Shown here piece by piece: positions 62,901-64,000 of a stretch of 64,000 nucleotides of DNA. Numbering within the stretch: the stretch's first letter is position 1; every line of letters begins with the position of its first letter. The notes under the pieces were generated by a model, which had not been told where the DNA came from, ran no database searches, and was given only the letters and a program-made list of their open reading frames with translations. The position numbers were made by a program, and so were the translations under genes. The DNA lies in the NCBI GenBank assembly GCA_018873245.2, contig JAEMBT020000003.1:4359843-4423842 (forward strand). The letters are read 5' to 3'. The stretch is from Archegozetes longisetosus. Its lineage: Eukaryota > Arthropoda > Arachnida > Sarcoptiformes > Trhypochthoniidae.

Positions 62901-64000
62901 TTGATCGTAAATTAAGTTGAAGTTTATTCTAATTTTCAGCAATTAAATGCTAATCAAAGCAGAATTACTGTCCGAAAGTGCTCTAAATCAAATTTTTTGG
63001 ATTGTTATCTTATCTAAATTTTCTATTTTATTGTGCTCTTAATGACCTCTCAACAGATAATCAATTGAATTATAGACTTAAAATAGTATTTCTGTTCAAT
63101 GTATAGTTTGAACAGCTATTGTTTATAAGTTTACGAAAGGTCTCAACAAAATAGTAGTGGTCAATTGATTGAGTCAAGTCCTTCAATTAATTCATGTTTT
63201 TCTATTAAGTTGTCAAAAAGAAGTGGACGAAGAGTGAGATTTATATTATAACTATTTTACTAGTCAAGTTATGTTTGTCCATTGTTTAGCAACCCATAAG
63301 TATTACAATCTATTATTAAAGTTGTAGTGAATGTGAAACGTTAAACTAACCAAAAGAATAATTGTTGAATTGAAGTTGGAATTAGTCTTACATCCTGTGG
63401 TTTACTAGTTATAATAAATTAAGTGTTTTGTTGTAACAAACTAAGTTTAATAATAAGTGTTAGAGTTTTGATTGGCGATGCAGAGATAACTGAGGTGAAA
63501 TAAAAACTAGAATTGAAAAAAGTTATTTTGCATTAGGAAAGCATATCACGTAGTATTAATATTACTGCACATAAGGGTACATCAAAACTCATCAGATCTA
63601 TGAGATATCGCTTTTTATGTTAGATCTAGGATAAATTTACCTAAATGTCATTTAAAACACAGTTACATTTTATTTTTATTTTTTCAACACTCGCTTTCAT
63701 AGACAACATTTAAAGTTATGTTTGAAAATAAATTATTGTTAAACGCAAACATCAATTTTGATTTGAATATTTTCATTACTATCTATTTAATTTCAAAACA
63801 GAGATCACATCTACAAATCTAAACCTTGATTGAGAATAATTTCAAGTGAATTACATTAATTTCTGTTTAGTCTAACTATCCGGAAACCTCTGTTTAATGC
63901 ATATCAAGCTAAACAGTTGTGCTGAATATTAACTGCGGTTAAGTTAACTAATCATATGATACCAAGTAATGCATTGATTCACATCATTTGATGAAAAGTT
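59981..64000 (+). other. First intron of the NHE gene, running off the window
   Basis: AT-rich sequence without recognisable exons of the NHE family. A 75-codon open stretch at 60211-60435 is Lys-rich and resembles nothing. A short repeat of ATAAG-containing units lies at 61003-61045. Confidence 0.55.
61003..61045. repeat. Short degenerate repeat of (N)ATAAG units
   Basis: Six successive units of 6-9 bp built on ATAAG (TATAAG, ATATAAGG, ACATAAG, AGATAAG, CCATAAAG). Minor satellite-like run within the NHE intron. Confidence 0.45.

Overview
The window is a strongly AT-rich, intron-containing animal nuclear genome segment. Gene content (Smad anchor SARA, JADE, diacylglycerol kinase epsilon, rabconnectin-3 beta/WDR7, CDC42 small effector, an A1CF/RBM46/RBM47 RNA-binding protein, metazoan NHE exchanger) is metazoan. 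The mostly 60-85 bp introns and compact spacing suit a small arthropod genome, perhaps an acariform mite; that placement is inference, not proof. I see no viral, bacterial or plasmid genes, no CRISPR array, and no tRNA or rRNA gene.

Layout. 0-6.8 kb: a hidden three-exon CDC42SE gene (minus) and an intronless RPL10A (plus) in loose sequence. 7.2-22.0 kb: four minus-strand genes in a row, MTG1, A1CF-like, PAIP1 and SARA. 22.5-33.7 kb: DCTN4 (plus), LSM7 (minus), intronless WDR44 (plus) and JADE (minus). 34.5-43.4 kb: intronless MCM6 (minus), GATAD1 (plus), DGKE (minus) and DHODH (plus). 43.6-49.8 kb: WDR7 (minus). 49.8-64 kb: about 10 kb without detectable genes, holding a foldback/MITE-like element, then the first coding exon of an NHE-type Na+/H+ exchanger whose first intron runs off the window.

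I rebuilt exon structures by hand from splice sites, reading phase and family resemblance. Every complete multi-exon model joins in frame: CDC42SE 80 aa, MTG1 316, A1CF-like 435, PAIP1 471, SARA 1282, DCTN4 470, LSM7 121, JADE 859, GATAD1 264, DGKE 577, DHODH 401, WDR7 1549. Most complete genes are housekeeping genes arranged in head-to-head pairs 0.4-0.55 kb apart, which suggests shared bidirectional promoters. No pathway joins the whole block. Themes that recur are endosome/vesicle traffic (SARA, WDR44, WDR7, DCTN4, CDC42SE), RNA and translation (RPL10A, PAIP1, LSM7, A1CF-like, MTG1) and chromatin/replication (JADE, GATAD1, MCM6).

Best unusual signals: a textbook U12-type AT-AC intron in MTG1; a 498 bp foldback element with arms of over 200 bp flanked by TA; a 14 bp E2F-type palindrome inside a JADE intron plus an E2F site upstream of MCM6; and the hidden CDC42SE gene.
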